Shown here: positions 20,746-32,800 of the stretch, piece after piece | Layout: the number at the start of each line of letters is the position of its first letter | Numbering within the stretch: the stretch's first letter is position 1 | NCBI GenBank assembly: GCA_031002005.1 | Contig: CM061919.1 | Coordinates: 11,541,687-11,605,686 of the forward strand | DNA length: 64,000 nt | DNA from: Vandiemenella viatica | Taxonomy: Eukaryota; Arthropoda; Insecta; Orthoptera; Morabidae | Reading direction: 5' to 3' | Made by a program: the position numbers and the translations under genes | The notes under the pieces: model-generated | What the model saw: only the letters and a program-made list of their open reading frames with translations | What the model was told of the DNA's origin: nothing | The model's database searches: none

Positions 20746-21282
20746 AAGAGGTGTTACACTGTAATTATTTAAAATAAATAATACTTGTATTTGAGCCTAT
20801 CTTTTTATTGTGAAATACATTGTCAATAATAAATTGTGTATTTTATTGTGAATATTTCACTTTGTGACGAAACTCCTGGTTTTAGGGGTATTTCTATTGA
20901 CCTCCACGCAAATGACACAGCTGCCTGCAGGGGGGAAGAGCTGGGAAGTGATAAGATTGAAAATCACTTAGAGGTCAGGGGCTTTGGCCAGTGCGCTAAG
21001 ATTTTCGGGCCCCGGGTAAGGATTCTTAGCCCCCTCCTCCCCCCCCCCCCCCCCCCGCCCAACAAAATTATTTATATTAAACTTTTAAATTTTAAGGCAA
21101 AAAAATCAAATTACACCTTTTTAAGCAAGATTTTTAAAGTTTTATTTCTATTTAATTAGACACTCTGGCACAGGTCCGGGATACTTTTGCCTCGCTTAAC
21201 CCCCCCTAGAACCGGCCCTGGTTTTGGCAGTGTCGTTTTTGTTTTGTTTTTAAGAATATATATTAAATGAACAGAACATTCC
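20746..21282. other. Non-coding interior of the Harbinger element
   Basis: AT-rich sequence with a C run at about 21040-21056. The stretch 20960-21225, ending ctagaaccggccctg, hints at another small insertion, but I could not pair its ends or find a duplication. Confidence 0.5.
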
Positions 21283-21558
21283 TCATACTGTCATACAAAT
21301 GGCTAATCTTTCTATTGTACCAATTACTTTTCTCCAGTTCGTGGTGCAATTTGATATAGTTGATTTTAACAGATTGTGTATTTTCTCGAAGCATTCTCGA
21401 GACATACAAAAATATGTATAAAATCTATCTTCTTGTGATACCAGTCCCCAGCAAAGGCGGTGGTATTCACCAAGGCATTCTCTCTTCTTATTGATGTCAG
21501 GAACCCAGACCATTTTTAGTGCGAACAAAATAAGTAGAGTCTCCTCATCACTTGACAT
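21283..21558 (-). pseudogene. Harbinger transposase N-terminus (HARBI1-like), truncated
   Basis: The 91-residue frame contains ECLGEYHRLCWGLVSQEDRF, then YTYFCMSRECFEKIHNLLKS and ERLAICMTV. This is the conserved segment before the DDE core of PIF/Harbinger transposases (EYH..., F..YFRMS...F..I). The frame stops right after ERLAI, where the full protein would enter the catalytic domain, so it is a fragment. Confidence 0.75.
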
Positions 21559-21882
21559 GTTTTAAGAATTTCCTAGCCCAAGAAAACTTATTAAGAAAGA
21601 AATAGAGAAGTACAGATTTCTTCGCAAGAGAGGGTCTCACTGGCATTTGTCGCTATGGAGTTGTCGCCTCCTGTGTGACGTACCAAAATCGCGTATCGCC
21701 GCGACGAGAGAATGACCACTTGCCGCTGTCACTTGTCGCGTTCTGTGTGCCCAGGCCTTAACAAAAAGGAAGCAGCTTCTAGGCGATATAAATAATAAAG
21801 GAAAGGGAAATTGAACCATCACATACCAAAGTTGACGGCTGCGATGAGAGAAAGCCCGTAATGTGGACACACCAGTACAATA

Positions 21883-22798
21883 CAGGGTGAGTCAAAAAGG
21901 ACTTTACAACTTTGGAATGATATAGAAATTTGTTGAGATAACTTAGAGCATCAGTAGATGTCTTTTGTAGCAAATGACCTCAAGTTTGGTGCACATAGTG
22001 CATCGGTACACCATTCCGCCACCAGGAATGCCAGCATAGTGCACTACTTTCACTGGTGCAGAATGCTCTTGCCATTTCTTTTGGATTCATGAAATGAACT
22101 GTGTTTGGTGTAAATTTTGCAGAAAATATGCTAAAGAATCTCCAAGTAGGCCTACAATTTACTCTTGGCACAATAACTTTGTTAGGACAGGTTTGTGCCC
22201 TTACAAAATTGACGAAATTGAAAGTTTTCGGCCCTTTCTGTTCCTGGAGAAAATGGTAAATGGTATTGTGTATCTGGATATGCTTGAAAACTTTAATTCC
22301 ACAGATCGATGAAGGTGACTGAAATAGAATGGTTTACTACCAGCAAGATGGTGCACCACCTAATTTCCTCACGGAAGTTCGAGGTTTCTTCGATAATCGC
22401 ATCCCAGATTGGTGGATTGTTCCTGAAGGGCCAATCACATGGCCACCTCTGTCCCCAGATTTGACACCACTGGATTTCTTTCTCCAGGGTTTCATTAAAG
22501 ATTGTATGTATGTTCCTCTACTACCAAACAATTTGGCAGACCTGAAAATTCAAATCTACACTTCCATTGCACAAGTTATGCCTGATTTGCTGTAACGAGT
22601 GTGGTAAGAAATTGATTCCCTGTGGGATGTTTGCTGTATGACAAATGGTAATCGCATGGTACCAAAATATCACTAGACATTTTCATGTGAAACTTGAGGT
22701 TGTTTGCTAAAAAATGACACATCTTCCGATTCTGCAAGTTATCTCAATAAATTTATATATTATTCCAAAGTTGAAAAGTCCTTTTTGACTCACCCCTG
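21883..22798 (+). mobile_element. DD41D mariner-like element, internally deleted
   Basis: Inverted ends beginning CAGGGTGAGTCAAAAAGGAC are mirrored by a right end TTTTTGACTCACCCCTG, over about 60 bp, with TA on both sides (21881-21882, 22799-22800). It lies inside the minus arm of PLE-A2, whose sequence is continuous with the plus arm once it is removed. The transposase remnants are of the same DD41D type as the intact element at 39816, but the TIRs differ. Confidence 0.87.
22094..22595 (+). pseudogene. DD41D transposase remnant
   Basis: The first frame has an HTH-like SRPTIYSWHNNFVRTG. It then skips to MVNGIVYLDMLENF, so the first catalytic Asp region is deleted. The second frame has MVYYQQDGAPPNFLTEVRGF and WPPLSPDLTPLDFFLQG. 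Counting from the Asp of QQDG to the Asp of LDFF gives 41 intervening residues. The frames are separated by a stop and deletion near 22310, so the protein is dead. Confidence 0.8.
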
Positions 22799-23575
22799 TA
22801 TTTTGGTATTGACCTTCATTCATGTAACAGAGAATGAGCCAGTTAGTTTTGTATGTGTGTGCACACAGTACGTAACCCCATGACTGGCTGGGTAGTGGGA
22901 GAAATGGTGAGGGAATTACCAAGGAATAGACCGTTGACATATCAGCAGTGTCTGAGATAATATATTGCGGGCAATGGTAAAATGAATATGTGTAAAAACG
23001 GGTACCTAGTATTGACATGAAAAATTGTTACTAGTCAAAATTTGTAAGGGTTAAGTGGTCGGATTTTATTGGTGGTTAAGACCAGGGGGATGTCTGATAT
23101 CCAGGATATTCTGGTACATTAATTCCCATTTTTGGAGTTCTGATGCAGTGGTGCTGTCGGGGGGGAAAACTGATATCAATCACAGTTTTCCCCGACAGCA
23201 CCACTGCATCAGAACTCCGGAGAAGGGAACAAGTGTACCACAATATCTTAGATACCGGACATCCCCCCTGGCCTTAAACCACCGGTAAAAACCTATCACT
23301 TATACATTGCAGGCAATAAAAAATATTCTCTCAGACATTGCCAGTATATCCATAGTCCACTCCTTACCAGTTCCTCCTCCATTTCTCCCACTAGCCAGTC
23401 GTGGGGGGGATTTACTGTGTGCACACACTTCCCGAACCAAATGGCACATTCTCTGTTACGTGAAGAAGGTTAATACCAACATTTTGTATTTGTGTATCCG
23501 CCTTACTGGTTTTCTCCAATTGCAGCCATCACTTTTGGTATGTGATGGGTTAATTTCCTTTTCCTTTATTATTTA

Positions 23576-24200
23576 ATTTATGGTTGATACACTACTGCAG
23601 AGATGCAGATCACTCTAATTCAGTCTTTTCAGACTGGTAGCTGGTAGGTGTTTTTAAAACTCATTTTAGTGATGTGTTCTGTTGTCACCAGGTAAACAAA
23701 CTAAGAAAATGACAGAACACATTGTCAAAACTGTGTTTTTGTAGCATTATCTGGCCGCAGATCCATGAAGATGTTACACTGATGAGCCAGGTAGGTCATT
23801 CACCTATGTTTCCAAATATTTTGCCAGCCCTGGTTTGGTTGCCATCCTGTTATTAGATATGTTAATACTGCTAATCAAGCTTGGATGAAAGTGATTTGTT
23901 AAATAGGAAAGATAAAAAATGTTGGGTTCAATTGCTTGTCTTGCTATACAGATTTTAATTTTTCAAAGTTTCGCAAGTCACTCCAAGCAAATTCCAGGAT
24001 TGATTCTTCAAGTAGGCTTTGGCCAGATTCCTGCTTGTTCCTTGCCATCCATCCTCTTCTGGCTCTGACATTGATGTTGATAAGTTGTAATTTAATAGAT
24101 TTTTATTTTTTCCACTGCTATTGTAAATTTACTGCTGCTATATTTTGCTCTCCTGACAAAGTATACACATATTATAAATCTTAATTGTTTTTCTTTGTAG
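23576..24200 (+). other. Rab10 intron end before the terminal exon
   Basis: No element recognised. It ends in the ttctttgtag acceptor used by the last Rab10 exon. Confidence 0.65.
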
Positions 24201-24389
24201 ATTGCACGAGAACATGGAATCCGGTTCATGGAGACATCAGCAAAAGCCAATATCAATATAGAGCGAGCGTTCAATGAACTTGCAGAAGCCATTCTGGACA
24301 AGACAGCAGGCAGGGACCCGGCAGAGTCCTCGGACAGAGTGATAGTCCCTGACAGACGTGGTGACAGGGGCTCCAATCGGTGCTGCTAG
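24201..24389 (+). CDS. Rab10: Rab10 small GTPase, terminal exon (ETSAK motif and prenylated CC tail)
   Basis: The exon starts after ttctttgtag at 24191-24200 with IAREHG and encodes the G5 motif [20 protein letters not shown], the last helix and a hypervariable tail. It ends in NRCC followed by TAG at 24387-24389. The C-terminal CC is the double geranylgeranylation signal expected for Rab10. [11 protein letters not shown] matches Rab10 nearly exactly and separates it from Rab8. About 62 residues come from this exon, which is the normal length. With the three upstream exons it leaves only the N-terminal ~40 residues, including the P-loop, outside the window. The frame is clean and I see nothing suggesting a retrocopy, since all introns are present. 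Confidence 0.96.
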   Translation: MAREHGIRFMETSAKANINIERAFNELAEAILDKTAGRDPAESSDRVIVPDRRGDRGSNRCC

Positions 24390-25774
24390 GTGCATGCTAT
24401 CTCTGCTTGGTTTGATTTGCTGTATTACAACCTGTGCTAAGTTGCCAAAGAATGAGACTGTAATTATTTTCAGATGGCAAAGACGTATTATTTGTGTAAC
24501 GTATTTTTGAAAGAATTTTCACATTAACTTGCATGATTTTAGTTTGTTCTGTAAATATTTTTATACATTTCTTTAAAAAGCAATTGTGTTAAAATTTGTG
24601 TGTGAGAGATTGAATGTTACTCAACTCCAGGAAGAATGTGGTGTCTGATAGTAACAAACTTCCATTAATATTACTTCTTTCTAATACTGTTTCATGAAGT
24701 TGTATCTGAAATCAAAATTTTTCAATAGTGGTTGTGATTCGCCTTCGGAAATTAGGTTTGGTGTATAAAATGAGATTTATATCGGCTACCGATCCATTGT
24801 AATTATACTAACTGTAAAGGAGATGAGGGTTGCTGACAAACGTGCACCTGTATTTTAAAATTCTTTCAAAAGAAAAAGTCTTCACAGTTGGTGAATGATG
24901 AGCCTAGACATAGTAATACAGTAAATCAAACGTGTGATTTTGGGTTTTACTGTTACAAGTTCCTAACCTTTAGTCATGCAGTTCAACTGAACTTGTAGAG
25001 TAATTCTCATGAGCACATAACTCTTTTGTTTTGTTTATACATATATATATATTACGTAAAAGGAAGAACTGAAACGCCATGGTGCTAGAAACTGAGTTGC
25101 AAATTCTGTGTTTTCGTCTGCCACCAGTAAACTGGATATTAATGAGATGTAATATACCAGTAGGACGAGTGTTCTGGTGAAGTGACTTTCAAAAATATGT
25201 TTTTATGACAGAAGCAACTGGAACTTTCAGTGGATGTAATTTTTGTGCATTGTTCCACTTGTCAAGTGATTGTCAAAGATTCAGGTAATCATTTTTATAA
25301 GAAAGGGTATTTTTTACGCCTGCTTGTTTTGAAATTACTTTATGCAGTTTGTGCTCTTAAAAAAATTAATAACTGTCCAGAAATGCAGTGGAACTGATAA
25401 TCTATTAAAAAAACTTCATGTATATATGGTTAACTAAATATCAATTTGTGGAAAAATAGTTGCATTCCTGGTTTTTATACATTTTTCGCTTAACGTTAAT
25501 TTTACGAGCTCTTTTTTTCCTCCACCCAAACAGTATTAGCTATCTTTCTAATAATTAGATTCTAAAAATTTAAACAATTTTCATCCTTTTTTTCCTCTTG
25601 AAATAGTTATTGGTGCCACTGTATCTCTCTTGCAGGACTTGCTTATGATATCTTTCTATAGACATTTGGTGTGCAGTATTTCAAGGACCATAACAAACTT
25701 GTAAAGTGCTTTTGTGTTGTGTGCTGTAGACTTTTTTTTTTTTTTTCTTTAGGGTTGTATTGGAAACCAAGATT

Positions 25775-25779
<5 letters not shown>

Positions 25780-25860
<81 letters not shown>

Positions 25861-25868
25861 AAGGGGGG
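25780..25868. repeat. Compound microsatellite (GT)n(GA)n(G)n
   Basis: About 13 GT units run straight into about 22 GA units and then a run of G, inside the Rab10 3' UTR. It is a simple-sequence repeat, and open frames read through it are artefacts. Confidence 0.97.
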
Positions 25869-26515
25869 ATTACTCTGTATATCTTACACTGGATAATTCT
25901 GCATTCAAGATACTGATTTTAATTTACAAAACATTTTTTTATGCAATTGGATTAGATGTATAAAATTTCGCTGAAATTCTGTTATACATGAAAGTTATTA
26001 GTTACAGTAGTTACACTCACATTATCATGTATTCCTCAGTTTTTTATTCTTTCTATACTTGAATTTTGAACTATTACAAATATGGCAGAAATTGGAAAAA
26101 AATAGGAGACATTTCTTTTTGTGTGTATGTGGGGAACATGGAAATAGATGGAGTATAACTTCTGTGACTGATGTATTGCATGTATATTTTAAAAAAGTGA
26201 AACCTGCATGTAAAATTTGCAAATGCAGTCGATGTTGTCTGACTAGTATGGTTAAAACTGAATGTAACAAAGAGTATATTAATATTTTTGCTCCATCAGC
26301 AATAATGTCATAGTTTCTGCTTACTACTTTGTCAACTTTGAAAACTACACCTTTTTAAAAAAAATTGCAGCTATGTATCTTCAGTATAGACATGGAAGAA
26401 ATCGGGTAGGGGATTGTAAGTTTTTAATTAAAGCGCATAAAATCATTTACAAATGTGTTGCATGTTATACTTTACAAAAAAAGAAGAGCAAGTAATTTTA
26501 TCAGATTATTTTGTA

Positions 26516-26521
26516 AATAAA
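26516..26521 (+). other. Candidate Rab10 polyadenylation signal AATAAA
   Basis: A canonical AATAAA sits in TTGTAAATAAAC, followed by a T-rich downstream region near 26555-26567. A second AATAAA is at 26613-26618. Both are the right distance before the first downstream repeat-like sequence (about 26890). Which one is used is inference. Confidence 0.45.
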
Positions 26522-26889
26522 CTTATTTCTTTAAAATTGCTGAGTAATTTTAATTTTTTTTTTTTTCTCCACATGTAAGTCTTTCTTGCATTTTTCAGAA
26601 TATGAAATGTTTAATAAAAATTGATTTTTTTCTTAATACCAAAAGTAATGTTTACTGTTGAAATAATGTTTCTTTTATTCTAAAATTCATCTTTGTTTCA
26701 CCAAAAATTGTTATGGTCAATTACGATATCAAAAATACATAAACATAAAAAAGAATCTTTTCCATCTTATAATTTGTTTGGCTTATTTAAAAGGTGCTGT
26801 CAGGCCTTAATCAACAAAGGAAGGAATGTGACGATAGGTGCTTTCCTTATGGGTTTGTAACTTTGTTTTGGTTACAACAGTGAACAAGA

Positions 26890-27754
26890 TTTATACTAGC
26901 TAACCCGGCAGTTCTTCACCATTGCTAGACTTGAGTAAACACACAAATTAAATGAATAAATTTGGAAGTTTTTATTTAATTAAAATTAGTTATTTACATA
27001 TAAATTTTAATTAGTATTTCATTCAATTTCTAGTTCAGAGCAGTGGTCTTCGATATATGTTTTTGGTGAATCCATTCAGCATATATACAAAAAAAATCTC
27101 TTGGTTTGTTTTGGAGATATAGGCTAAACACAGAAAAGTTGCACATGTAAATCAGTCTTAAGAGGAGTGAAAGGGTAGAGTGGGTGCAGTTTTAGAAATT
27201 AAACATTTTCACTTACTTTAAAACAAATATGTGCAAACTTCCTTCGATATTGGGGCAAATAAAATGTAGATTTGTGTGTTAGTCCAAAATACTTGCTCAT
27301 AATTTTTAAAATTAAAGTTTGAATTTCTTTGGTCAGCAATTGTCTGATCGAAATCGGTCCAGAGCTGTTTAACAGGAAATGTTGTATATTATAAAAATAT
27401 CTTATCTACGTTGGCTAATTTTCCCACCATTAGACAATTGCAAAAAAAACTGAATGGTTTAAAGTGTAAATTTGCTTAATTAGGGTGATTGGGGGGGGGG
27501 GAGTGGATGGGTTTTTGTAAACCAAATGTAAACCGCATTTTTCTCTTTGCTTTAATGTATACATGTGCAAAGTTCCATCCAAATCAAAGAAAAATTGAGT
27601 TTGTGTAAGGAACATTGGAAATTAAGAGAGGAGGAAAGGGGTTGGCAGTTGGCAACCAAATGTAGACAGTATTTTTCTGTTTATTTTAAAGTATAAATGT
27701 GCAAATTTCCATCAAATCGGATAAAATCTGTGGTCTTATTTAAATTGAGCGAGC
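26890..27754. repeat. Repeat related to the 52-57 kb arrays
   Basis: It begins tatactagctaacccggcag and contains degenerate units with caaatgtaaacc, atttttctctttg and catgtgcaaagttccat. These are the same unit motifs that recur at 51.9-57.8 kb, here in the orientation seen at 55.3-56 kb. A G run lies near 27490-27502. No coding was seen. Confidence 0.6.
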
Positions 27755-28110
27755 GAGTGAGTTCCGCATCATAGGACACGCCACCTGTAAAACCTCCCAT
27801 GTAATTTACCAGTTAACATGCAACCACTGCCTTGCTTCATAAATAGGTTTGACCATAAATCCACTTTTCATAAGAATAAATGGCCACCGACAGACTGTGT
27901 TCACACGGAACCCAAAGTGACTAGTTGCTGCCCATGCCATCACCCATGACTCTAATAATTTCAACTCTTGTTTCACGGTCTGTGGTATGAGTTCTCCCTA
28001 AAAGCTGCAGCTCCTTTGAACTCAGAAGGTGGGAACTTGCCTACTAGTACAAACTGGGCACAAGACAACCACCTAGTCTCAACTTCAGATAATACCCGAT
28101 GATGATGATG
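27755..28110 (+). mobile_element. PLE fragment, GIY-YIG region, degenerate
   Basis: The plus-strand reading gives GHATCKTSHVIYQLTCNHCL and NPLFIRINGHRQTVFTRNP with stops, matching the GIY-YIG part of the other family A copies. It ends near 28100 in a GATGAT/ATT run. The 5' part is missing. Confidence 0.7.
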
Positions 28111-28177
28111 ATTATTATTATTATTAGTCATTATTGCCCTTGAGGACAGTGTTTAAACTCAAATTATTCATGATTAC

Positions 28178-28928
28178 TCAGTTTTTGTTTGTATTTGTCT
28201 CCTTCCTCTTCTCTTCTCGAAACCTCTTCATACGCTCACTGTGTTCCTGTTTCCTTTGTTCAGTCCACTTTGTTCCTGGTTTCTTCTGTATTTTAAATTT
28301 TAAGTTCATAATTTTGTTCCTGAATTGTCCCCTTTCCTGTGTCATTTTCTTGCTGATCCCTGCGTGATTCAAGTCCTCTTCTATTTCCTGGAACCAATTG
28401 GTTTTCCTGAGTGAACCATTTACCACATCAAAGATCCTCTTTGTGAGTCTAGTGCTGTTCATACGCTGTAAATGTCCATAGAATTGTAATCTACGTCTTC
28501 TGATCATGTCTGTCAATCTATCTGTATGTTCGTATAGTTCTTTCGTTGGTCTTTTCATCCATATACCGTCTTTATATATTGCTCCAAAAATTTTCCTAAG
28601 GATTTTGCGTTCAACTTTTTCCGCTTCTGTTATGCCTGAAACCCCAATCGTTGTTGTTTCTGATGCATATAATGCTTCTGGCAGTACCACTGTTTTGTAA
28701 TGTCTGAGTTTGGCCTGTCTTGCTTGATATATTTCTTTTGTTATAATATGACCATGTGAGTCTATAAGCCTTCTGAAGCTTTTCTGATCTTTCTGAATTT
28801 GATAGCTTGTTAGATCCTCCTACTTGTATGTATTCCCCTAGATATTTGAATTTCTCAACTCTTTTTGTGTTTCCAAATTTTGTGTATATTGTTATATTAT
28901 TATTATTATTATTGGTGAATTCTCCCAA
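28178..28928 (-). pseudogene. LINE C-terminal region, fragment 1
   Basis: The upstream frame (28928-28611) has VEKFKYLGEYIQVGGSNK and SEKLQKAYRLTWSYYNKRN. The overlapping frame (28690-28178) has MVLPEALYASETTTIGVSG, then KVERKILRKIFGAIYKDGIW and LIRRRRLQFYGHLQRMN-like text with TKRIFDVV. This is the region after RT in non-LTR elements. A frameshift near 28690 splits it. No RT core or endonuclease remains. Confidence 0.75.
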
Positions 28929-28939
28929 TAAATGGAAGA

Positions 28940-29670
28940 CGTTAAGGAATCAAGTTTTCTTTGAGTTGTTCTTGTTGTTCCAATAGGCTTTCGTTTTTTC
29001 CGAGAAAGCTTATTTGCTTTCCTCCGACCACTTTGGTCTGTATTGTTTTTGTTTTGGTTGTTCAGTTATAACTTTCCATTTGTCTACTTAGTGTCTGAAG
29101 GTGTCTCTTTCCAAGATGTCTGTTGTTCCTATGTTTGCACTTTTAAGATCGTTCCGAATTTCATTCAGCCAAGGTGCTGGATTTTTAAGTGAAGTTGTCT
29201 TTTCTCAATCGATTTTCTGGTAACCTCTTAAGGTGACCAAAGAATTTCATTCGCCTTTTGTTGATGTCAATTTTGATGTTTGAAAACTTTTCTGTTGTTT
29301 TGATTGATTGTAGTATGTAATAATCTTTAGTGAGTCTTGCTCCGAGAATTTTTCTAATGATTTTTCTCTCTACTTTTTTTTTATTTCTTCAAGTTCATGT
29401 TTTCCGATAAGTGTTAACGTTTCACTTGCATAGAGGACTATTGGTTTTATGACTGTGTTGTAGTGCTGAATATTTGTCTGGCTTGACATGGATTTTTTGT
29501 TGTAGAGATTTTGCACTAACCCTAATGCCTTTTTTACTTTTTGGAGGCAATTTTGCTGCGAGATTTTCTCAAGGCCTGTCAGTTCAATGAATTCTCCAAG
29601 GTGCTATTTCTGTCTCTGAACATATGAATTCAGTTTTCTCGAATGAGATTTTTAACCCTACTTTTTCTAT
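28940..29670 (-). pseudogene. LINE C-terminal region, fragment 2
   Basis: The minus-strand reading shows KTVIKPIVLYASETLTLIGK, then KVERKIIRKILGARLTKDYY and RRMKFFGHLKRLPENRL, homologous to fragment 1 but diverged and with more stops. It lies in the same orientation directly beside fragment 1, so these may be two independent insertions or a tandem duplicate. Confidence 0.65.
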
Positions 29671-29699
29671 TATTATTATTGTTATTACTACTAATGTTT

Positions 29700-30480
29700 A
29701 CCCTTTTTTAATCTTCTCTTTGGTTCCATCCCCACTACCTATATTGAACCACCACTAACCTAAGGTGATGTTTACTTCATAGAGTCTTTGTTTTTTTAAA
29801 TTATTATTATTGCATTATTTTTATACATTTTTTAATTTTTCATATTTAGATTTAATTATATTTTGCTCTTCCCACTGACCAGAGATCAAGCCTTTCTGAA
29901 ACCACATGGCTGGCTCTGTGTCCACATCTGATCGCGCCTGGTGTCTCACTTCTGCAGGAATAAGGCTGTATGCCAAAATATGCGCTTATCTTGTTTTTTT
30001 GTGTTCGTCGTTCCCAGCCGCCTTCATCCATGGTGTTGGGTCATATTTCCCTATCCTTCCTTAGGGGTGTGTGTGTGTGTGTGTGTAATAATAGAAAATA
30101 ATAATTTTATTATTTTCTATTATTATTTACATTGTAATATTTTATACAATTATTTTATTTCATATTTATTTCTAATTATATTTTTATCTTCCCACCGACC
30201 AGAGATTAGTTTGGATTTTTATCTGTGCTCGGGTATTAGCTCTGATTCACTGCCCCTCTACTTTTCCGATGTTTGAAATTACCCCCACCATTTTCCCGAC
30301 TGGCGGTCTTTCTGTGAGGCAGTCTCCAGCTGCGCCCGCCTCTCACAATGTTCTCCCGTTTACGAAGGGTTTATGCTGAAAATTATTTTATTATTTGTGT
30401 TTGTGTCTTTTCTGTGTGTTCGCACCCCATCCATCATCTAAAGGTAAGTGGTGGCTCATTTCCCTATCCTAATTTGATTC
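29700..30480 (+). repeat. Two tandem PLE 3'-UTR-like segments
   Basis: Segments at about 29850-30060 and 30160-30475 each start attatatttt..cttcccac.gaccagagat and end with atttccctatcc. They match the non-coding 3' end of family A PLEs. A (TG)n run lies at 30066-30086, and an attattttctattattat palindrome lies at about 30090-30130. Confidence 0.55.
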
Positions 30481-30894
30481 CTTTCTGCTACTTAGCATCT
30501 TGATTTCATTGTTAAATATGACCCAACACTTACCACAGTTGAAGGTGGCTGGGAGGACAAACAAAAAACAAACACAAGAGAAGCGCAATATTTCAGCCTA
30601 TAGCAGCCTTAACGTGCAGAAGGTGAAGCACCAGGCGGCGTCACATGTGTACACACAGACGGCCGACTGGTGAATGGCGTCTCAGGCGCGGATGGTAGTT
30701 TGTGTGGAAAGGGGGGGGGAGAGTAAGCTCAAATATTGGATCGATACTGATGACAATATGTTATTATTGAAAGAGGTAAATAAATATATATAAACTCTGA
30801 TTGCCCTAACTGAAAAACAGATGTTCAAATTATTGATTTTGTGGGAACTGGCATATTTTACAACTGGATGGGCCTCATTGTTAGTATAAACTGT

Positions 30895-32800
30895 CTACCT
30901 GTGGCCATTCATTCTGATAGCTAGGGGATTGGTTGTGAGGCCTATAAACGAACTGGAACAATGGAGGCACTTCAGTTGGTATATGAGGTGAGTTGTCATG
31001 CAAGTAGCATGGCCAATGATAGGGAATGTTTCACCTATGGTAAGAATGGAGTAAGTGGTAGTGGCTGGGTGCATGCTGCATGTTTTACAACAGGGTCTAT
31101 TGCACGGGAATGAACCCTGTGGCAGTCTGGGAGAATTACTTGGTGAGTACTTGTGAACCAAGATATTTCTTAAATTTGGTGGTCTCCTAAAATGTGCGAG
31201 AGGCAGTGGGTAGAATTTTATGGAGAATGGTGCGCATCCCGAGGAAGGAACGTAGGAAATCATGTCCACGGTGAAGGATTAGGTTAATTGACTGGAGACC
31301 AGGGAAGAACTGAGTGATGATTAGTTTCAAGCGGTCCTGACTTGGAGTGGCTGAAGATATTGCTGCAGATTAGTAGGTTTGATATGAACAGAGGTATGTA
31401 GGCGCCCGTTATGCGAGGAAACGTCAACATCAAGAAAGGTAACATGAGTATGGGAGTACGTCAAGTAAAGTTGGAGTGTTTGTTTAAGGAGTTTAGGAAA
31501 TCTATTAGATGATGCTCATCGTGGGTCCAGATTATAAAGATGTCATCCATGTATCTGATCCACACAAGAGGTTTAATGGGAAGATTGTTGAGGAATCGTT
31601 GTTCCAGACGGCCCAAAAAAAGGTTTGCATAGGATGGTGCCATGCGGGTGCCCATTGCAGTACCACGTATCTGGTGGTAAATTTGTGAGTTAAAGGAAAA
31701 GTAGTTGAGACAGGATGAGGTTAGCCAAGGAAATGAGGAAGGATGTCTCAGGGAGGCTGTCGGAAGGTTGCATTTCCAGGATGTTCCATGGCGCTGAGGC
31801 CCTGTCTGTGAGGGATGTTGGTGTAAAAGGAAGAGACATCTATGGAGACAAGGAAGGAGTCGGGTGGTAGAGGAGTGGGGACTGTGAAAAGTCGTTCAAG
31901 GAAATGTGGGGTGTCTTTAATGAATGAATGAAGGGAGGTCTTGTACAAAAGGCTGGAGGTGCTGATCCACAAAAGCTGAAATCCGTTCTGTAGGAGACCC
32001 ATAAGCCGCAACTATAGGTCTCCCCGGACTTCCAGTTTTGTGGGTCTTGGGAAGAAGGTAAAAGGTGGGTTTACGGGGGTTCTGCGGAGTAAGGAGGGAC
32101 AAAAAGTTGGGGGAGAGTCCTTGTAAGGGGCCTTGGAGGTCAAGGAGAGTGTGTACTTCTTGGCATATTGAGGTTGAAGGATCTGTATTGTGTGGAAGGT
32201 ATATGATGGTGTCAGAGAGCTGTCTCAAAGCTTCGGCCTCATAGTCACAGCGGTCCACGACTACGGTCGTTGATCCTTTGTCAGCTGGGATAATAATGAT
32301 GTTCCTGTTCTTAAACAGTTCTCTCATGGCACAGGTTTCGTTAATACTGAGGTTGTTGGAGTGGGAAATGAAGTTGAGAAAAGATTTTGAGGACAGGTTG
32401 GATGTGAGGAATTCCTGGAACATAAGGAGTGGATGGTGTTGGGGAAGGAGAGGAGGATCTAGTTTGGATGGAGGTTTGAAACGCTCTAGGGAGGGCTCAA
32501 TCTCATCATGCTTCAGCCATCCATCCCGGGTGGCAAAAGTGGTAACGCTACTGGAGAGAGCGGCAGAATGCTAAAGCGTCCCGGACCAAAGCAGCATGGC
32601 CAAACTTCGGGGTTGGGGAAAATGACAATCCCTTCGAGAGAACAGAGAGTTAAGATTCTGTTAACGGAGATGATGAAAGGTTCACCACAGACTGCTGGAC
32701 AGCAGGAGGTAGAGTGGCGGCTTTTGGTGTGGTGGTAGAGGGGTTGGGTGGGGGAGATTGAAAATGTGGGCAAGACAAGGGGTTTTGGAAATCAAGGGAG
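30895..32800 (-). pseudogene. PLE-A3 reverse transcriptase and endonuclease (broken)
   Basis: Reading right to left: PPNPSTTTPKAATLPP (N-terminal proline-rich), then INETCAMRELFKNRNIIIIP leading into ADKGSTTVVVDRCDYEAEAL, FYLLPKTHKTGSPGRPIVAA and SFLVSIDVSSFYTNIPH (motif A). A further frame has GTRMAPSYANLFLGRLE and VWIRYMDDIFIIWTHDE (YMDD catalytic motif). A last frame has ATCMTTHLIYQLKCLHC and LTTNPLAIRMNGHR (GIY-YIG). All expected Penelope domains are present in order, but at least three frameshifts and stops separate them. Confidence 0.82.

Larger units (their letters stand above)
18274..21758 (-). mobile_element. PIF/Harbinger transposon remnant
   Basis: The inverted ends AGGCCCGGGCACA at 18274 and TGTGCCCAGGCCT ending at 21758 are flanked by TAA on both sides (18271-18273, 21759-21761), the typical 3-bp Harbinger duplication. 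The subterminal regions are rich in gcgac/gtcgc motifs. A truncated HARBI-type N-terminus lies at 21283-21558. The rest of the transposase is missing and a LINE occupies 18609-20745. Confidence 0.82.
21785..23575. mobile_element. PLE-A2: head-to-head inverted pair of 5'-truncated Penelope-like elements
   Basis: The left (minus) copy runs from its 3' end at about 21785 to 23171, with a mariner inserted. The right (plus) copy runs from about 23182 to 23575. The pair is centred near 23176, where cagttttccccgacagcacc is mirrored. Both arms contain the PLE C-terminal block (ELRRRELVYQNILDTRHPPG-like reading) and the same 3' UTR, including atcacataccaaa and cacagtac motifs. Neither copy keeps RT. 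Confidence 0.8.
24390..26621 (+). other. Rab10: Rab10 3' untranslated region
   Basis: This is AT-rich sequence directly after the Rab10 stop with no transposon-like coding potential. It ends near candidate AATAAA signals at 26516-26521 and 26613-26618. It contains a GT/GA/G microsatellite at 25780-25868 and a T tract near 25733-25748. The exact cleavage site cannot be read from sequence, and earlier signals could also be used. The stretch is the longest unit in the Rab10 span without a recognisable mobile element, which fits a transcribed UTR. Confidence 0.6.

Noticed and set aside
20960..21225. Possible small hAT-like insertion (caggggctttgg ... ccggccctg)
   Set aside because: The ends pair poorly and no target duplication could be found.
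23137..23215. Hairpin as a transcription terminator
   Set aside because: It is the centre of a large inverted PLE pair in a eukaryotic intron, not a bacterial terminator.
25760..25963. Open frame through the GT/GA microsatellite
   Set aside because: Low-complexity translation in the Rab10 3' UTR.
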